This document shows, piece by piece, positions 36,998 through 44,286 of a stretch of DNA of 64,000 nt. Source of the DNA: Brevibacterium moorei (GTDB taxonomy: Bacteria; Actinomycetota; Actinomycetes; Actinomycetales; Brevibacteriaceae); the NCBI RefSeq assembly GCF_024580735.1, contig NZ_JANIJX010000002.1, forward strand, positions 149,168-213,167. The letters run 5' to 3'. The notes beneath the pieces are model-generated. The model was not told the DNA's origin. It was given only the letters and a program-made list of their open reading frames with translations, and did not search any database. Positions within the stretch are counted from its first letter, which is position 1, and every line of letters begins with the position of its first letter. Position numbers and translations under genes: made by a program.

Positions 36998-38080
36998 ATG
37001 GCGACCAAGTACAGGGCAGCCAACGGCAACAACCGGCTGGGCAAGGTTGTCTTCAAGTCCACGTCGCAGGGCTCCCGCACCCTCACCGGGTACGTCCGGG
37101 CGGGCGCGAACGTGTCCCTGGCGTATGACCAGGTGAACCAGATGAGTCTCACCCTGCAGGACGACACGAGCATGACCGTGTACCGGCGGGGTGGTATCCG
37201 CAAGGGCTCCACCGTCACGTTCAACAAGTGGTTGCGGTTTGAGGTGCGCGGCTACGATGCGAAGCCGGATGACGGGGAGGTTGGCGTCACCCTCAGGTCG
37301 AAGGGCACGGCGAAGCTGAAGGACCAGACGGGCGGGAAGTCCTGGGGTACGCAGGACGTGTCCAAGTGGATCAAAAAGCGGTTCAAGGAAGCCGGGCTGA
37401 CTGCGGTGGTTCAGCCTGGTTTGGGGAAGAAGAAGATCGTTCGCACGAAGCCGTCCGGGGGTGAGAAGCAGTCCACGTGGGACGTGATGAACAACCTGAA
37501 GGACGAGCTGGGCTTGTGGCTGTTCGAGGCGGGAAAGTACGGATATTGCGGGCGGCCGACGTGGTTCAAGACTCTGCCGAAGGGCGTGAACCGGTGGAAC
37601 CTGTGGTGGAAGTCCACGAAGTCGATGCACGCTGGCCTGGCGGGGTCTCCGGAGTATTCGTACACGGCTGATTCAACGCCGCATGAGCAGTGTTCGTTCA
37701 ACCTGATTTCGGCGGATGCGGAGGAGATCAAGCCCGGGGACATTGTGAAGTTCACGGGCTATTTCTCCAAGCTGAACTCTGACGTGTGGATCGTGACGAA
37801 TGTGACGATCCCGCTGGCGTCGATGGAGGCTGTTCAGGTGCAGTGCCAGCGGGTGATCAATCCGGAGAAGACGACGGACAGCCGGAAGAAGAAGAAAAAG
37901 AAGAAGAAGGCGAAGAAGAAGAAGCGGTCCACGAAGAAGAAGAAGTTGACTTCGCGGAAGAAGAAGGTGGCGGCGAAGAAAAAGAAGAAGGCCGCGACCA
38001 ACAAGAAGAAGCCGGTGAAGCGGACTACCCGGCGGGTGAAGAAGAAGACGCCAGCGAAGAAGACGACGGGGAAGAAGTAG
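36998..38080 (+). CDS. Tail hub protein (XkdQ/gpD-like) with histone-like lysine-rich tail
   Basis: 360 aa. Residues 1-285 read like the late control gene D / XkdQ hub that caps the tube in contractile tails (SLAYDQVNQMSLTLQDD, KWLRFEVRGYDAK, STWDVMNNLKDELGLWLFE, IKPGDIVKFTGYFSKLNSDVWIVTNV). From about residue 290 to 360 the chain is almost only Lys, Ala, Thr and Arg (KKKKRSTKKKKLTS, VKRTTRRVKKK, TPAKKTTGKK), like a histone H1 tail. ATG 36998 has no ribosome-binding site, possibly because the endonuclease insertion displaced its upstream region. The tail could hold DNA or the polyanionic cell wall. Confidence 0.75.
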   Translation: MATKYRAANGNNRLGKVVFKSTSQGSRTLTGYVRAGANVSLAYDQVNQMSLTLQDDTSMTVYRRGGIRKGSTVTFNKWLRFEVRGYDAKPDDGEVGVTLRSKGTAKLKDQTGGKSWGTQDVSKWIKKRFKEAGLTAVVQPGLGKKKIVRTKPSGGEKQSTWDVMNNLKDELGLWLFEAGKYGYCGRPTWFKTLPKGVNRWNLWWKSTKSMHAGLAGSPEYSYTADSTPHEQCSFNLISADAEEIKPGDIVKFTGYFSKLNSDVWIVTNVTIPLASMEAVQVQCQRVINPEKTTDSRKKKKKKKKAKKKKRSTKKKKLTSRKKKVAAKKKKKAATNKKKPVKRTTRRVKKKTPAKKTTGKK

Positions 38081-38093
38081 AGGGGAGGCCGCG

Positions 38094-38507
38094 GTGTCTG
38101 ATGACCTGTATGGGTGGTGGATTGGCGCGAAGGTTGCAGCGCAGTGCGATGAGATTGATGGGTTGGTGGAGGACTTCCTGGACCTGTACGACTCCCCCGC
38201 GCAGTGGGCTATCTGCCTGGCCGATGTGCTGTCCGATCTGGGAGAACTGAACTCTGACGACTGGCCCGCGGAGGATGCGGAGCTGATTGCGTTCCTGGAG
38301 CGTGAGGGTTATGAGGCTGTGGTGGCGTACGACGTGACGGGGATCGTGTTGGTGCGGGCTGAGGATGATGCGGTGTGCCTGGTAGTGGGGCCGGATGCGG
38401 TGGCGGAGCCGTTCGGGGACGGGTTGACGATCAATCGGGCCCCGGAGGATGACCGGTATTCTGCGGCGTTTGAGTTGCCGAACGTCGCCTATCTTGGATT
38501 GGAGTAA
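38094..38507 (+). CDS. Acidic protein after the tail hub
   Basis: 137 aa from GTG 38094 (GAGGGGAGGCC upstream). Strongly acidic (EIDGLVEDFLDLYDSPAQW..., DDWPAEDAELIAFLEREGYEAVV), alpha/beta. Its charge is the opposite of the lysine-rich tail made by the gene before it, so the two might bind; that is a guess. Also possible is a baseplate wedge component of the XkdR/S region. Confidence 0.6.
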   Translation: MSDDLYGWWIGAKVAAQCDEIDGLVEDFLDLYDSPAQWAICLADVLSDLGELNSDDWPAEDAELIAFLEREGYEAVVAYDVTGIVLVRAEDDAVCLVVGPDAVAEPFGDGLTINRAPEDDRYSAAFELPNVAYLGLE

Positions 38508-38512
38508 GGGCT

Positions 38513-38767
38513 ATGGCGAAGACGGGGTGGAGGCCCAGGCAGTTCACGGCCGGAGAATCTGGGCCGGTGGTGACGCGCGGGACGGTGAAGTCCGTGGCGG
38601 GTGACCGCGTGTGGCTGCTGGTGCCGCGGTGGTTCCAGGATGAGCCGGTGGGGCCGGTGCAGGCGGTGAAGGGCCCGGAGCCGTACGCAGAAGGGCAGCG
38701 TGTCCTGGTGGCTGCGGTGGATGGGTCGCGGGATGACCTGATCGTGTTGGGAGTCCTGGGAGCCTAA
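38513..38767 (+). CDS. Small OB-fold-like baseplate protein
   Basis: 84 aa: MAKTGWRPRQFTAGESGPVVTRGTVKSVAGDRVWLLVPRWFQDEPVGP..., ending RVLVAAVDGSRDDLIVLGVLGA. The 'G.V.......v.V.vP.......gP......p...GdrVlva..dg...d.vVLG' pattern is that of OB-fold spike-neck proteins (gpV/gp5 N-terminal domain type). Lies in the hub region. ATG is 3 bases after the preceding stop region with TTGGAGTAAGG as ribosome-binding site. Confidence 0.65.
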   Translation: MAKTGWRPRQFTAGESGPVVTRGTVKSVAGDRVWLLVPRWFQDEPVGPVQAVKGPEPYAEGQRVLVAAVDGSRDDLIVLGVLGA

Positions 38768-38768
38768 C

Positions 38769-38801
38769 CTCCCCCACGCAGGCGGCTGGCGGCGGCACCA
38801 T
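38769..38801 (+). promoter_or_regulatory. CTCCCC-N21-CACCAT promoter-like motif before the fibre gene
   Basis: CTCCCC (38769-38774), 21 bases, CACCAT (38796-38801), 6 bases, then ATG 38808, which lacks a ribosome-binding site. Confidence 0.55.
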
Positions 38802-38807
38802 GCGGGT

Positions 38808-40571
38808 ATGGCTATTACGAAGACTCCCCGCCTGCAGCTGGATCGTTGGTCGGACGGTTCCGACCCTCACCCGAACCGGGCTGAGTGGGATGCGCAGCAG
38901 GCCGTCCTGGACGCGAAGGTGGCCGTAGATCACGAGGTTGCCACCTACGCGGATCGGCCTGCCACGCCGGAGGCACGCGCCCTGATGTGGGTGAAGGGTG
39001 AGAAGACCCTGTACCGGTGGTCTGGGTCGGACTGGGAGAAGGTGCTGCGGGTCGGCGGGGTCACTCCGTCGTCCGTGCTGATTGGCGGCTCGAATGGGGA
39101 GGGGTCGTCTGCGGTGGCGGCCCGCGCGGATCACGTCCATGCGATCCCCCTGGCCACGACGACGGCACACGGTGCCATGCCCGCTGCCGACCGGGCCGCG
39201 TTGGCTGGGGCCACGGCTTCCCCTACGGGGTCGAAGCTGGTTCAGCGGGACGGCAACGGGCGGGCGCAGTTCGTTGACCCTGTTGGCCCGAACGATGCGG
39301 CCACGAAGACCTATGTGGATTCCGCGAAGTCGGCGGCCGAGTCGGCGGCGAAGAATGCGAGTTTCCCGCGGGGCACGGCTCCAGCGAACATCGACAATGC
39401 GAAGACGCCGGGCGTGTATCAGCCCGCAGCCGCGCCCACTCTGGCGAACGGATACCCGGTCACGAATTACGGCACCCTGTATGTGGCGGATGAGTACGGG
39501 GCCGGGAACTACACGCAGATGTACGTGACCGATGGTGGGACTGTGTGGGTTCGGGCGTTCGTGACGAATGCGTGGAAGGCGTGGACGCTGGTGGGCGGCC
39601 GGACGGCTACGGCTTCGACGGATGGGCTCATGTCGGCGGCGGATAAGAAGAAGCTCGACGGCGCTTCGGACCTAAGAAATCCTGGAGCGCTGGTGTTGCG
39701 GAAGGCGGACGCGTCTATCCCGGTTCCTGAAGTGCCTGTGAACACGTATGATGCGGCGTCGAAGGCGTACGTGGATGGGCGCGCGGCGACGGGGGCCCCG
39801 TCGAATATCGTGGCGGGCGGTTCCGCGAACGTTGGCAACTCCGCCCTGTACGCGCGGCAGAATCACGTGCATAACCTGCCCCTGGCCACCCCGACGGCGC
39901 ATGGCGCGATGGACAAGGCGGACAAGGCGAAACTGAACACGGCCACCACGGCGGCCACTGGCAATGCGCTGGTGCAGCGGTTCGGGTCGGGGCAGATCGG
40001 GGTGCCTGCGGTGCCGGATTCCGCGAACGTTGCCGCATCGAAAGCCTACGTGGACTCCCAGACAGCCATTCTTGCAACACCGTCCACTAGTGGAGCCATG
40101 TCTGCGGCGGACAAGGCGAAGCTAGACGCTGCAAGCTCTGCGGTACCTTCTGGAATTGCTCCTATTGGAAATATCGTCATGCGAGATTCAAATAAAGAAA
40201 TCCTTGTACGTAAGTACCCGATTTCTGGAGATGCGGCGATTTCAAAAGACTATTTTTCCGAAAAAATCTCTCCTATAGTTGCTCATATTATCATCAACTC
40301 AAGCGACATTAAAAATGGCTGGGCTGAACCAGAAGTATATGTTTGTTTTGCTGGTCATGTAGCCACATTAAGCATTAAGAATCTTAAGCGCGATTCCGGT
40401 GGTTCGTACAGTGCTTTTTACTTAAATGATTATAAACCGCGTGTTCAGGCCTGCGCGTTAACGAATACTGGGAAAATTGCCAGGATTGACTCAGGCGGTT
40501 GGTTGTACGTTGAGGGGCTTGGCACTAACGCCTTGCCCGTGTGCGAAGTGTCGTTCACGTACGTGTTCTGA
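38808..40571 (+). CDS. Tail fibre / receptor-binding protein with low-GC tip
   Basis: 587 aa. N-terminal attachment part (TPRLQLDRWSDGSDPHPNRAEWDAQ) followed by fibre repeats: three copies of a HVH.(I/L)PLAT.TAHGAM..ADRAAL/KAKLN unit, and several 'AATKTYVDS / AASKAYVDG' and 'SAADKKKLDGA' spacers, all typical of trimeric fibres. From codon ~445 to ~555 (about 40140-40470) the DNA turns visibly AT-rich and codon use changes (AAT, AAA, ATT, TTA), then returns to normal for the last codons. That tip should be the receptor-binding part and seems to have been acquired from a low-GC source. Leaderless-looking start. Confidence 0.8.
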   Translation: MAITKTPRLQLDRWSDGSDPHPNRAEWDAQQAVLDAKVAVDHEVATYADRPATPEARALMWVKGEKTLYRWSGSDWEKVLRVGGVTPSSVLIGGSNGEGSSAVAARADHVHAIPLATTTAHGAMPAADRAALAGATASPTGSKLVQRDGNGRAQFVDPVGPNDAATKTYVDSAKSAAESAAKNASFPRGTAPANIDNAKTPGVYQPAAAPTLANGYPVTNYGTLYVADEYGAGNYTQMYVTDGGTVWVRAFVTNAWKAWTLVGGRTATASTDGLMSAADKKKLDGASDLRNPGALVLRKADASIPVPEVPVNTYDAASKAYVDGRAATGAPSNIVAGGSANVGNSALYARQNHVHNLPLATPTAHGAMDKADKAKLNTATTAATGNALVQRFGSGQIGVPAVPDSANVAASKAYVDSQTAILATPSTSGAMSAADKAKLDAASSAVPSGIAPIGNIVMRDSNKEILVRKYPISGDAAISKDYFSEKISPIVAHIIINSSDIKNGWAEPEVYVCFAGHVATLSIKNLKRDSGGSYSAFYLNDYKPRVQACALTNTGKIARIDSGGWLYVEGLGTNALPVCEVSFTYVF

Positions 40572-40580
40572 GGTGGTGTT

Positions 40581-41024
40581 ATGTCTCATCCGTTTTGGAC
40601 TGCCCCCTACGCGTCCCGCCAGCCGCAATATTGGTTGTTCCCAGCGGCCGCGTTGGCTGCGGGCCTGTACTCCCTCATTGCCGGGGTTGACCTGGCAATC
40701 GACCAGACGACAGAGAACGAAGTGTTCGCGTTCGCCAACCTCGTCGGCACGCAAGCCTGGGGCATCATGCAGGCTATCGCCGGGGCCCTCGTCGTCGGCA
40801 CGATCCTGTTCCGGTGGATAGCTGGGATCATTATCTCCACCGCGCTGGCCGGGACGGTGTGGCTCATGTGGGCGTGGGTGCTGCTCCAGGGCACTCTCCG
40901 GGTGTTCGCGGAGCAGGGCGGCTTGCGTATCGTGGCCGCTCCCGCGTTCGTGTGCGTCATGTTCTGGCTGCTGTTCGTGACTGCCGTGGTGGCTCACAAG
41001 GAGGAAGAAGCGGATGCCGAGTGA
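40581..41024 (+). CDS. Four-helix membrane protein, possible holin or lysis helper
   Basis: 147 aa. Four hydrophobic segments at about residues 16-37, 49-74, 76-98 and 111-135; short loops; a charged end KEEEADAE. GAGGTGGTG precedes ATG 40581. Its place between fibre and endolysin suits a lysis protein. A second holin candidate lies at 42936, so one of the two may be an antiholin or a membrane-associated fibre factor. Confidence 0.6.
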   Translation: MSHPFWTAPYASRQPQYWLFPAAALAAGLYSLIAGVDLAIDQTTENEVFAFANLVGTQAWGIMQAIAGALVVGTILFRWIAGIIISTALAGTVWLMWAWVLLQGTLRVFAEQGGLRIVAAPAFVCVMFWLLFVTAVVAHKEEEADAE

Positions 41025-41349
41025 CTTTGGCCTTTCGCACGCTGACCCGTTCCTGCTGGGTATAGCGGCCGTCGTGTTGGCGGTGGCGTTCGTGCTGTCG
41101 CAGCGGGGGAAGATCGACGCTGAGCGGCGGAAGAAGGCCGAGGCGGAGAACAAGGAGCTGAACGGCAAGCTGGAGTCGCTGCAGGATGAAATGGCGGAGA
41201 TGCGGGAGCATTTCGACCAGCAGTTGGAGGACCTGCGTACGAAGTTCCTGAAGCAGTTGGATGAGGCGCGGGAGGAGAACCTGGCCCTGCGCGCGGAGAA
41301 GTACGACATTCTGCAGGTGCTTGCCGAGCATGGGATTGACTACCCGTAA
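41014..41349 (+). CDS. Membrane-anchored coiled-coil protein
   Basis: 111 aa, overlaps the previous gene by 11 bases. One N-terminal membrane helix (DPFLLGIAAVVLAVAFVLS), then a long coiled coil (DAERRKKAEAENKELNGKLESLQDEMAEMREHFDQQLEDLR...). The shape resembles inner-membrane spanins and similar small proteins found near actinophage lysis genes. AAGGAGGAAG ribosome-binding site. Confidence 0.65.
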   Translation: MPSDFGLSHADPFLLGIAAVVLAVAFVLSQRGKIDAERRKKAEAENKELNGKLESLQDEMAEMREHFDQQLEDLRTKFLKQLDEAREENLALRAEKYDILQVLAEHGIDYP

Positions 41350-41350
41350 C

Positions 41351-41383
41351 CTCCCACCCGCCGCCACGGTTTCCGGTCACCCT
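41351..41383 (+). promoter_or_regulatory. CTCCCA-N21-CACCCT promoter-like motif before the endolysin
   Basis: CTCCCA (41351-41356), 21 bases, CACCCT (41378-41383). Identical boxes and spacing to the copy before the modification operon (7421-7453). The endolysin ATG is 35 bases further down with its own ribosome-binding site (AGGGAGG). Confidence 0.6.
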
Positions 41384-41418
41384 ATGGGGGTTAAGGGAAG
41401 CTCAGGCAGGGAGGCGGG

Positions 41419-42309
41419 ATGGTCACACCGAATCAGGTGATCGCCAAGGCCCGGACGCAGATCGGCGTCCATGAGGTTGGCTACACGAACTCGGTGGAAT
41501 ACAACGACGAATACTACGGCGGGAAGTACCCGAAGGCCTACCAAAAATGGGCGGCGTGGTGCGTTGTTTTTGGCTGGTGGGTGTTCAAGCAATGCGGGCT
41601 GAAGCCGAACGTTGATTTCCCGCGGACCGCTGGCGTCCGGGATTTCTTCAACCGAGCTGACGACTACGGAATGAAGATCATTCCCAAGCATGATATTCAG
41701 CCGGGTGATGCTGTTGAGCACACGTATTCGCATTTCAGTATTGCCACGTCGAAGGTCGTTGGCAGCAAGGTTCGGGTTGTGGCTGGGAATACCACTCCCG
41801 GGTCGGGCGGTAATCAGCGTGACGGTGGCGGCGTCTACGAGAAGTGGGTGCCGCTGTCGAAGGTGAAGCGGGCCGCGCGGCCCAAATACACGAAAGCCGG
41901 AGGAGGGCTATTCAACATGAGTTCCGATCTGTACCTGCACAAGACGGGTAACCAGCACATCGGCAAGGGCAAGACGATCACGGCGAAGGTGAGCGACAAG
42001 GACAGTGCCCGCGCTTACCTGGCGAAGGGGAAGGGAACGCAGTTCGTGGTGACGGAGACCCTGCGCTTCCTGGATTTGAAGCCCGGAGCTACCGCGGTCG
42101 CGTCCCTGGTGATCATCCACACGAAGACCAAGAAGGTCTACCGGACCCTGGCGAAGAAGGAGATCAACGGCACCGCTGGGATGACCACGAAGCAGATCAG
42201 TGCGGCTGGGGAACTCACGGACGCCAACCACCGCCTGTACCTGCGGGTCACGTCGAATCAGGCGACGGACCTGGACGACCTGCGGACGGCGGGCCTCGTG
42301 GGAAAATAG
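41419..42309 (+). CDS. Endolysin, CHAP-like, zero-frame product
   Basis: 296 aa. Residues 1-155 are a CHAP/NlpC-like amidase or endopeptidase: IAKARTQIGVHEVG, catalytic Cys48 in WAAWCVVFGWW, His105 in TYSHFSIATS, then VVAGNTTPGSGG. A Gly linker (AGGGLFN) leads to a second domain from about 167 (MSSDLYLHKTGNQHIGKGKTITAKVSD...), probably beta-rich wall binding. A perfect internal ribosome-binding site (GGAGGAGGG) precedes ATG 41917 at residue 167, so this second domain may also be made alone. The gene ends GTG GGA AAA TAG, where a slippery heptamer touches the stop codon. Confidence 0.8.
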   Translation: MVTPNQVIAKARTQIGVHEVGYTNSVEYNDEYYGGKYPKAYQKWAAWCVVFGWWVFKQCGLKPNVDFPRTAGVRDFFNRADDYGMKIIPKHDIQPGDAVEHTYSHFSIATSKVVGSKVRVVAGNTTPGSGGNQRDGGGVYEKWVPLSKVKRAARPKYTKAGGGLFNMSSDLYLHKTGNQHIGKGKTITAKVSDKDSARAYLAKGKGTQFVVTETLRFLDLKPGATAVASLVIIHTKTKKVYRTLAKKEINGTAGMTTKQISAAGELTDANHRLYLRVTSNQATDLDDLRTAGLVGK

Positions 42310-42330
42310 TCGGCCCCAGCAATGGGGCCG
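42300..42330 (+). promoter_or_regulatory. Programmed -1 frameshift element: slippery heptamer, stop and hairpin
   Basis: GGGAAAA (42300-42306) in phase G GGA AAA, the zero-frame stop TAG at 42307-42309, and a 7-bp hairpin CGGCCCC (42311-42317) with GGGGCCG (42324-42330), loop AGCAAT, starting 4 bases after the heptamer. A -1 shift leads into the GH25 frame. Confidence 0.7.
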
Positions 42331-42926
42331 CCCCCGTCCCGGCGCTGAAGGCTCAGTCGCACGGGATTGACATATCGCATTGGGAGTCCGGCCTGAACCT
42401 CGCCAAGAGCGGGCAGGCGTTCGTCATCGTGAAGTTGACGGAGGGGACAACGTATGTGGACCCGACGGCGGCCGGGTATATCGCGCAGGCACAGAAGGCT
42501 GGAATCCCGGTTGGGATCTACCATTTCGCCCGCGGGGGTTCCATCGCTGAGGCCAAGCATTTCCTGAAGCACGCGCGCCCGTACCTGGGCAAAGCGGTGC
42601 TGATCCTCGACTGGGAGGACAAGGCGACGGAGCATGACACGGCGGCGGCGAAACGCTGGCTGGACTATGTGAAGGCGCAGACGGGCGTGACGCCGTGGCT
42701 GTACACGTACCGGGCGGTGGAGTTGGCGCACGACTGGTCGAAGGTAGCGAAGCTGTATCCGCTGTGGGTGGCGCGCTACAACTCCGTCCTGGGCACTCTC
42801 AAGCATTGGGCGCGGCCGATCATGTGGCAGTACACGGAATCGTACCGGCTCCAGGGCCACACGGTGGACGCAAATCATTACTACGGCAGCCGGGCGGATT
42901 GGGCCTGGTATGCCGCGAAACACTAG
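42306..42926 (+). CDS. GH25 muramidase domain, reached by -1 frameshift from the endolysin
   Basis: 206 codons in the -1 frame. GH25 lysozyme marks: HGIDISHWESG with catalytic Asp (codon 42369), FVIVKLTEGTTYVDP, GIPVGIYHFARGG, LILDWED with the catalytic Asp/Glu (42609-42617), WLYTYRAVE, WQYTESY, VDANHYYG. No ATG, GTG or TTG lies in this frame before the catalytic Asp, back to at least 42201; the first, GTG 42429, would delete the first catalytic strand. So the domain is most likely made as a CHAP-linker-GH25 fusion of about 502 aa. Alternatives are a non-standard start or a sequencing error. Confidence 0.75.
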   Translation: MVGPSNGAAPVPALKAQSHGIDISHWESGLNLAKSGQAFVIVKLTEGTTYVDPTAAGYIAQAQKAGIPVGIYHFARGGSIAEAKHFLKHARPYLGKAVLILDWEDKATEHDTAAAKRWLDYVKAQTGVTPWLYTYRAVELAHDWSKVAKLYPLWVARYNSVLGTLKHWARPIMWQYTESYRLQGHTVDANHYYGSRADWAWYAAKH

Positions 42927-42935
42927 GAGAACAGC

Positions 42936-43487
42936 ATGAACACTCTCACTTTCACGTTCGACGCCTGGCAGCTGGTCCAGGTTGTCGTTGCCGTGATCCT
43001 GCCGATCATCGTCGGCCTGGTCACCAAGCTCAATGCCAACGCTGGGCTGAAGGCGTGCCTGCTGGCGGCCTTGTCGATTGCAACGTCCATCGGGACGGAA
43101 GCGCTGGCCGCGCACAATGCGGGCAAGACCTACGACATTGGCCAGGCGCTTGTGCTCGCGCTGGGCACGTTCGCTATCGCCGTGTCCACGCATTACGGCC
43201 TGTGGAAGCCGACCGGTGTTGCCCGGGCTGCGGGTGCAGTCCTGGGCGGGGGCGTGGTGGAGTCCACCGCGGTGCCCGTCGGGGATGAACCGGGGGACGT
43301 TGTTGACCTGGAAGACACCGACGATGACACTGACGGCGACGACGGTATGGAAGATGACGGTCTCCCGGTAGACGAGGACACGGACGAGTCCACCCCGTCG
43401 GTGCAGGCTCAGGCGGAGTTGGATGCGCAGATCGAAGCTGAGCGGGATGCGACGCCGGTGCCGGATGATTACGAGGCCCGGCATTGA
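42936..43487 (+). CDS. Holin with long acidic C-terminus
   Basis: 183 aa. Two membrane helices (WQLVQVVVAVILPIIVGLVTK; ACLLAALSIATSIGTEALAAH) and a third weaker one (IGQALVLALGTFAIAVSTHYGLW) resemble r1t-type holins of actinophages. Residues ~110-183 are an acidic tail (VDLEDTDDDTDGDDGMEDDG). ATG has AGGAGAACAGC upstream, 10 bases after the GH25 stop. Confidence 0.75.
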   Translation: MNTLTFTFDAWQLVQVVVAVILPIIVGLVTKLNANAGLKACLLAALSIATSIGTEALAAHNAGKTYDIGQALVLALGTFAIAVSTHYGLWKPTGVARAAGAVLGGGVVESTAVPVGDEPGDVVDLEDTDDDTDGDDGMEDDGLPVDEDTDESTPSVQAQAELDAQIEAERDATPVPDDYEARH

Positions 43488-43846
43488 GCGGCCCGGACTT
43501 CAGCAGCATGTCGGATGATGCGCTGTCGGACTGGATTGCGGAGGCGAACCGCCAACTACTGTTGCGGCAGGACACGGCCGTGTTCGTAGACCAGGTGGCG
43601 CAGGCGGTGGCCGCGGTGGTTGCGAACACGCCGGAGGCCGTTCTGCAACAGGATGTGGATCAGGATGGGGTGCAGGCGTGCCGCGCGTGCGTTCACGTGT
43701 CCCTGGGTGACTCGGAGTATGAGCCGCAAGTGTTCGTGGGGCATGGGCACCACAATCCCCCAGCGGACGACCCGGAGGGCGTTGTAGACGCGCCTGGCGG
43801 GGATTCCGACCCGGGCGGGGATACCCCTGAACCTCCAACCGAATAA
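43484..43846 (+). CDS. Hypothetical protein after the holin
   Basis: 120 aa from TTG 43484, overlapping the holin stop. N-terminal helices (SMSDDALSDWIAEANRQLLLRQDTAVFVDQVAQAVAAVV), an isolated CRAC pair, an HGHH cluster and a Pro/Gly/Asp-rich end (PGGDSDPGGDTPEPPTE). Unknown; perhaps a small virion or lysis-timing protein. Confidence 0.55.
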   Translation: MSGPDFSSMSDDALSDWIAEANRQLLLRQDTAVFVDQVAQAVAAVVANTPEAVLQQDVDQDGVQACRACVHVSLGDSEYEPQVFVGHGHHNPPADDPEGVVDAPGGDSDPGGDTPEPPTE

Positions 43847-43869
43847 CCGTTCCGGCCCGCACGGCCCGG

Positions 43870-43902
43870 CTCCCACCCGGGGGCCGGGCCGCGCGGCATT
43901 CT
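43870..43902 (+). promoter_or_regulatory. Hairpin with CTCCCA-N21-CATTCT promoter-like motif before gp25
   Basis: CTCCCA (43870-43875), 21 bases, CATTCT (43897-43902), 6 bases, then ATG 43909 without a ribosome-binding site. The surrounding sequence folds (GGCCCGGCTCCC with GGGGGCCGGGCC), so it probably also ends transcription from upstream. Confidence 0.55.
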
Positions 43903-43908
43903 AGGGGC

Positions 43909-44286
43909 ATGAGTGGAGTGATTGCGTTCCCGTTCAGTATCGGCCCGCAGGGCAATGTTCGGACGGTTGACCAGGGCACGGAGGAGGAGGGCGCGCAGGT
44001 GCTCACCGTCATTGCGTCAACCCTGCTGGGTGAGCGGCCAATGGCGGAAGAGTTCGGTATCCCCGATCCGGTGTTCTTCGGGTTCACGCAGTCCGATGTG
44101 CAGGTGGTCCTGTCCACATTCGGGTTCGAGCAGATCGAACTGCAGGACGTGCGGACGGTGTTCCCGGAGGAGGGTGTGCAGCGGGCGGAGATGGATTGGC
44201 AGCTGAGCCTGGAGCCGACCGCGGAAGACCTGGAAGACGACGACGATGACGAAGACGAGGATGAGGGGGACGACGGTGGCTACTGA
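43909..44286 (+). CDS. Baseplate wedge protein, gp25/GpW-like
   Basis: 125 aa. AFPFSIGPQGNVRTVDQGTEEEGAQVLTVIASTLLGERPMAEEFGIPDPVFF is the gp25-like lysozyme-fold wedge pattern (R.m.PeFGi). A long acidic end (EDDDDDEDEDEGDDGGY) is unusual. gp25, J and I in this order are the core of P2/PBSX-type baseplates. It overlaps the J gene by 11 bases. Confidence 0.85.
   Translation: MSGVIAFPFSIGPQGNVRTVDQGTEEEGAQVLTVIASTLLGERPMAEEFGIPDPVFFGFTQSDVQVVLSTFGFEQIELQDVRTVFPEEGVQRAEMDWQLSLEPTAEDLEDDDDDEDEDEGDDGGY

Noticed and set aside
36040..38080. The lysine-codon tracts as a simple assembly artefact
   Set aside because: Both tracts keep the frame, end in a proper LysM domain or stop codon, and use mixed AAG/AAA plus other codons, so real coding is more likely, though read depth should be checked.
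42429..42926. GH25 muramidase as an independent gene starting at GTG 42429
   Set aside because: This start would remove the first conserved strand HGIDISHWE with the catalytic Asp, and there is no ribosome-binding site. The frame is open upstream into the endolysin gene, with a slippery site.
7421..43902. The repeated CTCCCACC boxes as a CRISPR array or transposon ends
   Set aside because: They are single, widely spaced, always in the same orientation before genes, and lack direct-repeat/spacer regularity or target duplications.
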